From: Bacteroidales bacterium UBA3754
GTDB lineage: Bacteria > Bacteroidota > Bacteroidia > Bacteroidales > UBA1715
Assembly (NCBI GenBank): GCA_002371705.1
Contig: DFGI01000016.1
Coordinates: 1 to 35,676, forward strand
Length of the DNA: 35,676 bases
Direction of reading: 5' to 3'
Shown piece after piece: positions 8,901-15,304 of this stretch (its first letter is position 1; the number at the start of each line of letters is the position of its first letter). The translations under genes and the position numbers were made by a program. The notes under the pieces were generated by a model that did not search any database, was not told where the DNA came from, and worked only from the letters and a program-made list of their open reading frames with translations.

Positions 8901-9626
8901 CTTACGAAATATTACACCGACAGCACGCTCATTAGAATGACATACAGCATTGATGGTTGTTCATCGCGCCCAGCGGAATTCTCAATCTCCCATTTCGATT
9001 CGGTTGGCTTTGCACTCGAAGTGCTTGATTCGCTTGGCTTAGTTGTCGGCTCTGATTCGGTGGGTATTCACAAAGAGATCCCATATATGATAAATCCTGT
9101 TTTGGAACCATGGTACGCGAACAAGATTGGCGACAACGGCGTGGAAAGCATCTCGTGGAGTTCCTATAAAGACGATAGAGTAGAACATGGAACAATTTCG
9201 GATACGACAACCAATGAAAAAACATATCTTCGTTCAAATGTATATGGTCTGCAAACCAAGTTGAGCGAATCGCAATATGTATATGCGCTCGCGAAAACCA
9301 CGAATGGTTGCGTTGAGCGGGCTATCGTGTATCTTAACGTATTTTCTTCGGATTTTGTTCCATCGGGCTTTTCACCGAATGGCGATGGTGTGAACGACAC
9401 GTGGGTGATACCGTTCCTTGTAAATTGTCCAGAAGCGAAAGTTTCCGTATTCAACCGTTGGGGTACAAAAGTATTTGAAAATAGGAGGGAATACTATTCG
9501 CATCCATGGAACGGAACCGCAAGCAATGGAAATCCATTGCCAATAGGAACATATTATTATGTAATAGAATACAATGATAAAGAGCATACGCCAACAAAAA
9601 CAGGCTCAATTTCAATTTTGCGATGA
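2985..9626 (+). CDS. Giant SprB-repeat surface protein with gliding-associated (CHU_C, T9SS type B) C-terminal domain
   Basis: A 2213-residue secreted protein. Residues 1-25 form a signal peptide ending at AVAQ. The body is roughly twenty repeats of 80-100 residues in SprB-repeat style, each opening with a Cys motif such as CYGGSDGYITITEIQGG or CPGNCDGTASITATGG and continuing PYxYxWS, then AGxYxVxVTDxxGC. Residues 2124-2213 (FVPSGFSPNGDGVNDTW ... VFNRWGTKVF ... LPIGTYYYVI) are a CHU_C/type B sorting domain, which directs export through the T9SS and attachment at the cell surface. The start is GTG, because an in-frame TAG lies immediately before it and no ATG precedes the signal peptide. It overlaps the next gene, a PorP/SprF homologue, as in SprB-SprF pairs. 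Adhesion or motility is likely, and the ligand is unknown. Confidence 0.9.
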   Translation: MDLRSKIQRIILTLLASVVGFVAVAQDDEPEEEFKIKGIGTVKIFRIQPSCPEPSNATLKAILTTNETLNYTLVEIGHQEWYAGNSITESDNVTIEPSTEYTYTYTNLKYKTDETFNYNFFVKDAYGNILYTSQWYNFERPQYTADFSVLRGAGCEGQAVGSAAVNSVQLQRGPQTVDFEPLSYYWTKEGDASFPPHAGESQVDELGEGTYYVNIEVDKVDGNSCFVKSDPITVSKVDVSISANVDWNVVCKGASTGAATATVTNAFEPFTVKWDGKVDPAAIQTNNEETHTFTVQSQSLAAGEDMVVSVVDNIGCSAETTITITEPEIGLILKEESRKDLVCRDMPTGEIKFTSENGVGSVSYSWDDDPSTSSERTGLQGDFDYTITVTDEAGCEDKKTFQLDQPDTKVSVLLVNGKDPSCYGYSDGSITVKANGGTVDAPSDYVYEWHKKIGEDVSLLTGTQTLLESLSGGDNTEYQIIAYDKNGCVSDTLKHSLDQPESMNPKVTINGDEITNLILKCDVDNASVHASASGGTGEKLYDWGNGEYGSTQTKNLEAGDYTINIKDANGCIEPVSVSIVEPEVMVITITEEQIIACHGEKGILKASVTGGSGVYTSYAWFNSNDVKISDGETSGLVAVGEYKVQVTDDSGCKQKNTYELTEPEELTLHISVSEKTCESVALGELLTDVQGGVMDYSYTWSQKDSPESSEETVVGNINTSMGDLSPLITYKLVVTDANGCTVADSIDMRKIATYQLNVNQKLVSCPVSEFNKANAANTNDGVLTAEVVGGYAPFTVTWTDGAITREFEDVKERENIGKTWKTDKDYTNSDTGENLSKVSVKNVPVGNYTATVVDFRGCVLTQSVALESQPPIEIKKLSVTPSACKYATGSATVVLAQGTGNGNMSDFTYEWIDTLNEVVYSGVGASAMSVTNISAQPYTLKITDTEGCIIETQAEVVEKSSLKITPLVINGIIHCEGGKTGSAMATAINDNKENPVFKYKWSAGDYDVNTGRVTNLPVGTHTVTVTDEEGCTASGTVDMVEDEILQITQSQQENVLCYGGSDGYITITEIQGGVEPYSVLWSNGEKTYGIANLKKGNYTVKVSDNSGCSYTKKFEVTEPDKLEFTIATTELKCPGNCDGTASITATGGVAPYAYEWSNDNFTDVTEASNYASLCLGTYTAAVTDAHNCRSEEQTFKVEGRTEVLRISSVPALIFPKCGEPPSGKITVNAVGTIQSNQETGYSYVWTRNGSPISTTENSSNTNTISNLAVGTYALTLTDGTCRFDTTFTLKNSDITAKGTFVYDKSLCDGETYTLHIDNESIAGYHDYVWTNVETGEVVSNQATAESLRNGKYTVSAIDNTSCEFIDEVTIEEKVLEVSVKATDAICYGEQNGSVEAEITNTMGEVTYDWYSEEDNQIVASGQTISVYAGKYYVEAYDENHKNCKIQSKSVTVGQPQKMIVVPSTEKMPYCKDKSGEISVEVTHGVGAYTFELRKENGNLAVPKKQALKGSTVFTGVWADELFTVRVIDKNGCTVDTTKSISDIPHYTLQGILVEPVHCVGDANAELQVVVLSTEENTFEPYSYVWSHDVNETSNVATGLPAGKYQVSVTDGKGCKISYDFEDVKDALPMAIEFYESPGILCNGGKGNLLIDISSGGSGSYVYDWYDTEGELIYHSEYPQFNDLSAGTYKVVVTDKYGCSGENTTQLQEPSELTAIFSVQETQCGENAAVGVITLENVSGGLEGSEYRFRWNNDSQWTEFSSEENRVLSGLTAGEYSCTITNAKNPDDCYIVETMNTSPVMPMSIKTKTHPARCSYYTDDDLRKNGSDGTAEVTELMVSSRDYVVISPASLDSYTFTWDDDSLQTGKLAKNLIARDYAVTVTGPNGCSKTFDAGTVGSNITLTAEIIASDDSSKLRKTICLGDSLELTANVKARFYNGYQPSMEEVEFEWESVAENCTAHIAGAKSLTALVTPLTKYYTDSTLIRMTYSIDGCSSRPAEFSISHFDSVGFALEVLDSLGLVVGSDSVGIHKEIPYMINPVLEPWYANKIGDNGVESISWSSYKDDRVEHGTISDTTTNEKTYLRSNVYGLQTKLSESQYVYALAKTTNGCVERAIVYLNVFSSDFVPSGFSPNGDGVNDTWVIPFLVNCPEAKVSVFNRWGTKVFENRREYYSHPWNGTASNGNPLPIGTYYYVIEYNDKEHTPTKTGSISILR

Positions 9627-10534
9627 TGAGAAAACGTATTCTGGCATATATGGTTTGTTTGTTTTGCGCCGCAGTTTCCTACGGTCAGCAAACGCCTTTG
9701 TATTCTATGTATATGTTTAATGAGTTTGCGTATAATCCAGCTGTGGCGGGTTTGTCGAAGTATGCGCATGCACAAGTCAACAACCGCTACCAGTTCGTGG
9801 GCATTGAAAACGCGCCTATCACAGCAACCATAACTCTCACGGGAAAATTAAGCACACAACCTATGGGCTGGGGTGGAATGATTTACAATGATAGTCAGGG
9901 CGCATTCAGCAAATTTGGCGTGTATGGCGCATATTCATACCACGTAAAAGTGAACAGATATTCAAAATTAGCGTTGGGACTTAACGTGGGTGTAATAAAA
10001 TATGCCATTGATTTGTCAAAAATCCAGTTCCTGGAAGAGGAAACTTGCCTTGACGAGTCAATATATTCGTCGGTTCGTCCCGATGCGACGTTTGGAGTAT
10101 ATTATGATATGCGCCACTATTTTGTGGGTATTTCAGTTGACCAATTGTTCAACAACCGTATTGAAATCTACGATGATACATTGGTAGTTGACAATGCGAT
10201 GAATCGTTTCAAAAGCCATTTGAATATGATGGTTGGCTGTAAATTTGATATTTCAAAAACCATAAAATTCGATGCGTCCGTTGTTGCCAGAAAAGTGTAT
10301 GCTTCGCCTTGGCAATTCGAGGGTTCGGTACGTGCTACTTACCATGAAACAATTTTTGGAGGAGTTTCGTATCGTACGCAAGATGCAATGGTTCTGTTTT
10401 TGGGCTACACCTATCGCGAAGCGTTCACATTTGGCTATTCGTACGATATGACTTATTCGAAGCTGAAAGAAGGTTCTCGTGGGGCGCACGAGGTGTTTAT
10501 GTCGTTTGATTTCAAACCAAGAGGTAAAGAATGA
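9623..10534 (+). CDS. PorP/SprF family type IX secretion outer-membrane protein
   Basis: A 303-residue outer-membrane beta-barrel protein. Residues 1-21 form a signal peptide ending SYGQ. The next segment (QTPLYSMYMFNEFAYNPAVAG) is the hallmark PorP/SprF N-terminus. It is followed by alternating aromatic beta-strands, and the last residues are MSFDFKPRGKE. Members of this family accompany one T9SS type B cargo protein and are needed for its export or surface retention, as SprF is for SprB. Here the ATG lies inside the stop of the 2213-residue cargo gene (ATGATGA, two adjacent ATGs possible), which indicates translational coupling and a dedicated pair. The downstream DUF4296 gene also overlaps by 4 bp. 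Confidence 0.92.
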   Translation: MMRKRILAYMVCLFCAAVSYGQQTPLYSMYMFNEFAYNPAVAGLSKYAHAQVNNRYQFVGIENAPITATITLTGKLSTQPMGWGGMIYNDSQGAFSKFGVYGAYSYHVKVNRYSKLALGLNVGVIKYAIDLSKIQFLEEETCLDESIYSSVRPDATFGVYYDMRHYFVGISVDQLFNNRIEIYDDTLVVDNAMNRFKSHLNMMVGCKFDISKTIKFDASVVARKVYASPWQFEGSVRATYHETIFGGVSYRTQDAMVLFLGYTYREAFTFGYSYDMTYSKLKEGSRGAHEVFMSFDFKPRGKE

Positions 10535-10887
10535 TTGCTAAAAGAATATTATTGGTGACACTTGGTATTGTGTTGCTGTGCGGATGCGCAAATAATAAGA
10601 AAAAAGAAGATGGGCTTCTCACACCAGATGAAATGGTTGCTATATTGGTGGATATACATTTGTTCGATGCGACAATCGCAACCTATAATTCCGTGGAGAA
10701 AAAGGATGTGAAACTGAGTGGAGAATGTTTCGATTCTCTTATATACAGTCGCCATGAGTGTAATGACAGCATTTTCCGAAAGAGTTTTGAATATTACGCA
10801 TTGGAAGGTAAAATTCGCGATATATACGAGGAAGTGATTGATTCATTGAATGTTATGAAAATCAATCAAGAGCAAAAAACGAAATAG
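10531..10887 (+). CDS. DUF4296 family lipoprotein
   Basis: A 118-residue predicted lipoprotein. The N-terminus has a hydrophobic stretch ending in a lipobox (VLLCGC), with Cys19 as the lipid-modified residue. The segment LLTPDEMVAILVDIHLFDA is characteristic of DUF4296, a small Bacteroidota family of unknown function. The rest is alpha-helical and acidic, with a Lys-rich C-terminus. It overlaps the PorP/SprF gene by 4 bp and is followed 2 bp later by the next gene, so it belongs to the surface-protein operon. A role in T9SS assembly or cargo handling is guessed from context only. Confidence 0.8.
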   Translation: MIAKRILLVTLGIVLLCGCANNKKKEDGLLTPDEMVAILVDIHLFDATIATYNSVEKKDVKLSGECFDSLIYSRHECNDSIFRKSFEYYALEGKIRDIYEEVIDSLNVMKINQEQKTK

Positions 10888-10889
10888 CA

Positions 10890-11159
10890 ATGCGGCGGCT
10901 TTCGGCACAGTATATTTTCAATGGCGAGCAGTATTATAAATTGGCAACACTTGTCGTTGATGAACAATCGGGAATGGTTTCCTTGGAACAAAACACGGCT
11001 CCATATAAGGAGCAGGCCTGTGTGGAATTTTACAACGGCGTGATTTGCTATAATCCTTACAAAAAATCAAATATTGTATTACTTGAAGATTTTGATTTTG
11101 AACAATTTAGAAAAACAAAATCAACGAAGGAAAAGATACTCGTTTCCTTTAACTCCTAA
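10890..11159 (+). CDS. Small protein resembling an isolated amidohydrolase N-terminal domain
   Basis: An 89-residue soluble protein. The first 55 residues (MRRLSAQYIFNGEQYYK ... VEFYNGVICYNP) look like the beta-sandwich segment that opens many Bacteroidota amidohydrolases (urease superfamily), where the same position runs into a metal-binding HCHLE-type loop. Here that loop and the whole TIM barrel are missing. The protein continues for about 33 residues (SNIVLLEDFDFEQF ... ILVSFNS) and stops. No catalytic residues remain, so either it has a structural or binding role or it is a decayed gene. It starts 2 bp after the DUF4296 stop and is probably co-transcribed. The assignment rests on remembered family patterns. 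Confidence 0.55.
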   Translation: MRRLSAQYIFNGEQYYKLATLVVDEQSGMVSLEQNTAPYKEQACVEFYNGVICYNPYKKSNIVLLEDFDFEQFRKTKSTKEKILVSFNS

Positions 11160-11167
11160 TTATACCG

Positions 11168-11194
11168 AATGGATTTTATTTCTGAAAATCCATT
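11168..11194. terminator. Hairpin between convergent genes, overlapping the end of pyrG
   Basis: Perfect 10-bp arms AATGGATTTT and AAAATCCATT with a 7-nt loop. The stem covers the ancestral pyrG stop codon (11176-11178), and the whole hairpin starts 9 bp after the small amidohydrolase-like gene. There is no strong U-tract on either side, so a terminator role is plausible rather than clear. Confidence 0.45.
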
Positions 11195-11436
11195 GCCGCT
11201 TTCACAAAATCCACAAATAATGGATGTGGTTTTATCACCCTGCTTTGGTATTCTGGATGGAATTGAGCGGCAACAAACCAGCGATGCGACGGAATTTCCA
11301 CAATTTCCACCAACGAAGTTTCGGGATTGAAGCCCGTGGCAGCCATTCCTGCTTGTTCAAATTCGTGTAAATAGTTGTTATTGAACTCGTAACGGTGACG
11401 ATGACGTTCAACAATATGTTCTTCTCCGTATATTTT
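11176..11436 (-). pseudogene. pyrG: Displaced C-terminal 86 codons of pyrG, after an in-frame stop
   Basis: Reading on in the pyrG frame past the TAA at 11437-11439 gives an intact 86-residue CTP synthase C-terminus. It includes RHRHRYEFNN and the glutaminase His and Glu in AAQFHPEYQSR (residues 508 and 510 of the full frame), and ends at a natural TAA. No start codon or ribosome site is visible for separate expression. The full frame is 534 residues, a normal length for the family, so this was recently one gene with the upstream part. Confidence 0.85.
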
Positions 11437-12780
11437 TTAAGCCCGAGAATCTTTTTTCAACGTACAAGGATATCCGCCGAGCCGCATAGTTCCGCCCATC
11501 TGTGTAATGTTTTTCTGACTTTCCATTATGTCAATCACTGGATGTGGCGTATCGGGATTCATTTCGGTGGAATGAGCATCGTGGTAACCAAGCACGTTGC
11601 GGGCGAATTCTATCACGGCGCACTGCATTCCCAAGCAGATTCCCAAGAATGGAATATCATTCTCGCGTGCAAAACGGATAGCCTCGAATTTCCCTTCAAT
11701 GCCTCGATTGCCGAATCCAGGAGCAACCAATATTCCCGAACACCCAGCCAATTCATGGGCTACATTTTCTGCCGTAAGTTGTTCTGACTGAACTAATTTC
11801 ACGTGGACTTTGCACTCGTGTACCGCGCCAGCGTGGATAAATGATTCCAAAATCGACTTGTATGCGTCGGGCAATTCCACATATTTCCCCACAAGGGCAA
11901 TCTGCACCTCGTGTTTTGGATTGTAGAGCTTCTGCAAGAACGTACGCCAAGGAACCATCGGTGGCTTTTCTCCAACTTCCATTCCAAACTTCCTAAGAAT
12001 GGTTTCATCAAGATTTTGTTCTGCCATTGCAATTGGCACTTGATAAATAGTTTTTTGGTCTATTGACTGTACCACCGAATCTAAATCAACGTTGCAGAAC
12101 TGGCCAACTTTTCGGCGAAGTTCCGTTGAAAGTTCGTGCTCGGTGCGAAGCACGAGTATATCGGGCTGAACACCAGCTTGTTGCAATTGTTTTACCGAGT
12201 GTTGCGTCGGTTTTGTCTTCAATTCCTGGCTCGCTTCCAAAAACGGCACAAGCGTAAGATGCACGAACAGACATTCGTGTTCCATCTCCCATTTCATTTG
12301 TCGAATTGCTTCGATAAATGGCAATGATTCTATGTCGCCCACCGTTCCGCCAATTTCGGTAATCACAAAATCGTAGCCTTTATGACCGATGATTTGAATG
12401 TCTTGCTTGATTTCGTCGGTAATGTGCGGAATAATCTGCACCGTTTTCCCAAGAAAATCACCACGACGTTCTTTTTCAATCACATTACGATAAATTCTTC
12501 CTGTGGTGATGTTGTTTGCCTGAGTGGTTTCGTGGTCAAGAAACCGCTCGTAATGTCCCAAATCCAAGTCAGTTTCGGCTCCATCAATTGTCACGTAACA
12601 CTCTCCGTGTTCGTATGGATTGAGCGTTCCCGGGTCAATGTTCAGATAGGGGTCGAGTTTCTGGATTGTGACTTTATAGCCACGAGACTGCAATAATTTA
12701 CCGATTGACGACGAAATAATTCCTTTTCCCAAACCTGAAACCACGCCGCCTGTTACAAATATATATTTTGTGTGAGCCAC
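11437..12780 (-). CDS. pyrG: CTP synthase, truncated by an in-frame TAA
   Basis: CTP synthase converts UTP to CTP using ATP and glutamine-derived ammonia. The N-terminal synthetase domain is complete (VTGGVVSGLGKGI P-loop, GGTVGDIESLPFIEA). The glutaminase domain carries its nucleophile, Cys382, in GICLGMQ. Translation stops after KKDSRA at residue 447, and the codon that follows is TAA. Downstream the same frame continues with the missing His and Glu. A 447-residue product would lack a complete glutaminase triad and could at best use free ammonia. The start is GTG (MAHTKYIFVTGG), matching family N-termini. The interruption is a substitution, not an indel, because the frame is preserved. It could be a real mutation, a strain polymorphism or a sequence error. 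pyrG is usually essential. Confidence 0.9.
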   Translation of the reverse strand: MAHTKYIFVTGGVVSGLGKGIISSSIGKLLQSRGYKVTIQKLDPYLNIDPGTLNPYEHGECYVTIDGAETDLDLGHYERFLDHETTQANNITTGRIYRNVIEKERRGDFLGKTVQIIPHITDEIKQDIQIIGHKGYDFVITEIGGTVGDIESLPFIEAIRQMKWEMEHECLFVHLTLVPFLEASQELKTKPTQHSVKQLQQAGVQPDILVLRTEHELSTELRRKVGQFCNVDLDSVVQSIDQKTIYQVPIAMAEQNLDETILRKFGMEVGEKPPMVPWRTFLQKLYNPKHEVQIALVGKYVELPDAYKSILESFIHAGAVHECKVHVKLVQSEQLTAENVAHELAGCSGILVAPGFGNRGIEGKFEAIRFARENDIPFLGICLGMQCAVIEFARNVLGYHDAHSTEMNPDTPHPVIDIMESQKNITQMGGTMRLGGYPCTLKKDSRA

Positions 12781-12969
12781 GACAAATACAATTAAATGTT
12801 AAACATCGTCAAGCAATTTACTTGCTTTCTATATGCAAAACAACAAATATTTCTTTCAAATTAAAAGTAATTGAAAGGAAAAAGTTTATAAATGTAATAA
12901 ATTACGAGTTTTTCGTATGAAAACGTAACGAAACGTATTCATTATACATTAGGAGAGATTCGTTGCTAA

Positions 12970-14124
12970 TTATTTCTTATACTCGTTTCGATACAATATC
13001 CACGCTATGATGAAGAAAATTGCTGTTTGAATCCACAAACCAATGAGTTCGGGACGGACATCTTCCAACAACGCGCCCATTTCGGTAATTCGTACAAAAC
13101 CGTTTACCCCAAATGTTGATGGGAATGCGTAGGAAAGAGCTTTCCATACTGCTGGAATTGACGAACTTGGCCACGAAATACCTGTCATAAATAGCATCGG
13201 AATCGACATAAATACAAACAGTACGATAAACGATTCACGGTCTTTGGCGAATGTTGAAATAATGATGCTGAAGAATATGCATGCAAGAACATACGGAAAC
13301 AAAAATGCTATCATTTCTTGCCATTGCCAAATATGAATAAGTCCGAACAAATGGGGAATAACACATACCAAATAGGCAGTAACAATTGCATACACGCACA
13401 TATACACACCTGTTTTTCCGAGCAAAATTGTCAAAGGTTTTTTATCTTGTAAATGGTCTATGGCAATTCCCTTTCTGCGTTTTTCCTCCTCGTCGCCCAT
13501 CAACATTCCTATGCCTAAAACCAATGTCTGTTGGATAATCATTATCAGCACGGCGGGAATCAGGAATGTGGCAAACCCGCTTTGTGTATTGAACATTGGC
13601 ACATATTTATATTTGATGGGATATGCGAAAGTTTCCGCTTGTTCTTTGGTTGCGCCCACAAGTCGCTGGGACTTAATGTCTTGATTCATTGAAAGCGAAA
13701 CTTCGGTGCAGGAACTGAGGACAGCTTTGTAGTACAAAAGTCCGCTCATGTCGCTGTACAGTTCCACAACAGATTGTTTTCCTTCCAAAAGATTCTTTTG
13801 AAATTCGGCTGGAACGTAGATAAGACAATATGCCTTGTGTTCGCGAATCAATTCCTGCGCTTCCTGCATATCAGCACAATGGGCAATGATTTTTATGTCG
13901 GCGCTTGCGTCAACATTGCGGAGAAATTCTCGGCTCAATGATGTTTTACAATTATCAATTGTGATTGCGGGAACCTCCTTAACTGCTTCATTATTATAAA
14001 GATATGCATATAATAGCGGGTACAAAAGTGGAACAATAAAGAAGAACACCAGCACGCCTTCGTCTTTCAACACACGTACAAGTTCGTTCCGCCAAACATC
14101 CAATATGTTAAGAAACCATTTCAT
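12970..14124 (-). CDS. ABC-2 type transporter permease
   Basis: A 384-residue inner-membrane protein. There is one transmembrane segment near residues 26-43 (VLVFFFIVPLLYPLLYAYLY), then an extracytoplasmic domain to about residue 175. At least five transmembrane helices follow in the C-terminal half (FLIPAVLIMIIQQTLVLGIGM and later segments). This is the topology of YhhJ/YbhR-type ABC-2 exporters. It is the last gene of the exporter operon and starts 4 bp after its sister permease, so the two probably heterodimerise. Neither permease carries an ATP-binding domain. The exported substrate is unknown, and drugs or lipids are usual for the family. Confidence 0.88.
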   Translation of the reverse strand: MKWFLNILDVWRNELVRVLKDEGVLVFFFIVPLLYPLLYAYLYNNEAVKEVPAITIDNCKTSLSREFLRNVDASADIKIIAHCADMQEAQELIREHKAYCLIYVPAEFQKNLLEGKQSVVELYSDMSGLLYYKAVLSSCTEVSLSMNQDIKSQRLVGATKEQAETFAYPIKYKYVPMFNTQSGFATFLIPAVLIMIIQQTLVLGIGMLMGDEEEKRRKGIAIDHLQDKKPLTILLGKTGVYMCVYAIVTAYLVCVIPHLFGLIHIWQWQEMIAFLFPYVLACIFFSIIISTFAKDRESFIVLFVFMSIPMLFMTGISWPSSSIPAVWKALSYAFPSTFGVNGFVRITEMGALLEDVRPELIGLWIQTAIFFIIAWILYRNEYKK

Positions 14125-14128
14125 TGTC

Positions 14129-15298
14129 TTAAATTTGATAGTGATATTCCAACAGGAATTTCTTTAATCGTCGCATAACAACGATAGGCAACAACAAAAA
14201 TGCGCACAACAATGCGTAATAAACCCACGTGTATCCGAACGAACGGCCGTTGAGAGCTTGGTCAACGTAAATAAGGAAATAGTAACGCATTGGGAATAAG
14301 TACGAAATACCTTGTAATGCTGGTGGAAATGCCATTTTAGGAAACGAGAATCCGCTGATAGGAATTGACAGCACTCCCCAAAGCGTTGCCAAACTCAATG
14401 CCCATCGAAGCGACGGAACGGCTCCACATAGAAATACGGCAAATGCTTGACTTACAACCACAAGCGTCACCATAAGAATTACCATCGGCAAAAGACCGCT
14501 GTGCAACGGGAAATGCAAGTATCCATAAAGCAATACAAGATATGCGAATCCCATCAAAATCCAAACCATGAATTGTGGCAAAAGTTTACCAAATATTGCC
14601 AAATAAATGTCGTTGTTGGTTATTGCAAGCCATTCTTTCGATGTTTCTTCCTTCAATTCTGAATAAATGGAGAAAATCGTTACTTGCAAAATCAACAAAC
14701 TCAAGATAGCCGGCAATAGTGAATTTGACAAGTAGATTGAATAATTCAGCGACGGATTGTTGATAGCGTGCATTTCCATCTTTATTGGTTGCAACATGGC
14801 CATAGCCTGCGATTCGGTGTATCCTTTCGCATACAAAGTGCTTCGTGTGATTGCCCCTGATGCATATTCCGACATCATTTTCATATCACGGTATTCCAAC
14901 GATGCTGGAATTAAAAATGAGGCGGACGTGTAAAACGAGATTGTTGGTTGTTTGCTTGCCAACGCCAACTGCGTTGTTCCTTGGGGAATATAGTAAACCG
15001 CATAGATTTTCCCTTGCTGCATTGCCTTGCGGGCTTCGGCAAAATTGCTGTATTGCTCCATAATTTTTGATTGTTGAAATGCGTCAAGGTTGCGGATAAG
15101 TTGTCGTGTGACCGCCGTGTTGTCCTCATCAACCACACCGATTGGCAAATCGTTGGGCAGTCCTTCGTCCATCAACGTGGTGAAGAATATATAGGCAAAC
15201 AACGGAGCCAGAATCATACTGAATAAATACAGCGGACGGCTCGTCAGTCGGAACAGCTCACGTTTCGCAACGGATAATATCATGCGGATTTTTTGCAT
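14129..15298 (-). CDS. ABC-2 type transporter permease
   Basis: A 389-residue inner-membrane protein, paralogous in layout to the neighbouring permease. There is a transmembrane helix at about residues 23-42 (PLYLFSMILAPLFAYIFFTT), a periplasmic domain beginning DLPIGVVDEDNTAVTRQL, and five or six C-terminal helices. The GVVDxDxS/T-like segment after the first helix is typical of this permease family. It lies 6 bp downstream of the HlyD-like gene and 4 bp upstream of the second permease, which supports one transcript and one complex. Confidence 0.88.
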   Translation of the reverse strand: MQKIRMILSVAKRELFRLTSRPLYLFSMILAPLFAYIFFTTLMDEGLPNDLPIGVVDEDNTAVTRQLIRNLDAFQQSKIMEQYSNFAEARKAMQQGKIYAVYYIPQGTTQLALASKQPTISFYTSASFLIPASLEYRDMKMMSEYASGAITRSTLYAKGYTESQAMAMLQPIKMEMHAINNPSLNYSIYLSNSLLPAILSLLILQVTIFSIYSELKEETSKEWLAITNNDIYLAIFGKLLPQFMVWILMGFAYLVLLYGYLHFPLHSGLLPMVILMVTLVVVSQAFAVFLCGAVPSLRWALSLATLWGVLSIPISGFSFPKMAFPPALQGISYLFPMRYYFLIYVDQALNGRSFGYTWVYYALLCAFLLLPIVVMRRLKKFLLEYHYQI

Positions 15299-15304
15299 GT
15301 TCTG

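Noticed and set aside
2985..9626. Possible assembly collapse or frameshift in the long repeat-containing gene
   Set aside because: The frame is continuous over 2213 codons from signal peptide to sorting domain, and the repeats are too diverged at DNA level to collapse easily.
11395..11439. Frameshift or programmed recoding at the pyrG interruption
   Set aside because: The reading frame is the same before and after the TAA, so no frameshift is needed. TAA is used as a normal stop elsewhere in the window, so genome-wide reassignment is excluded.
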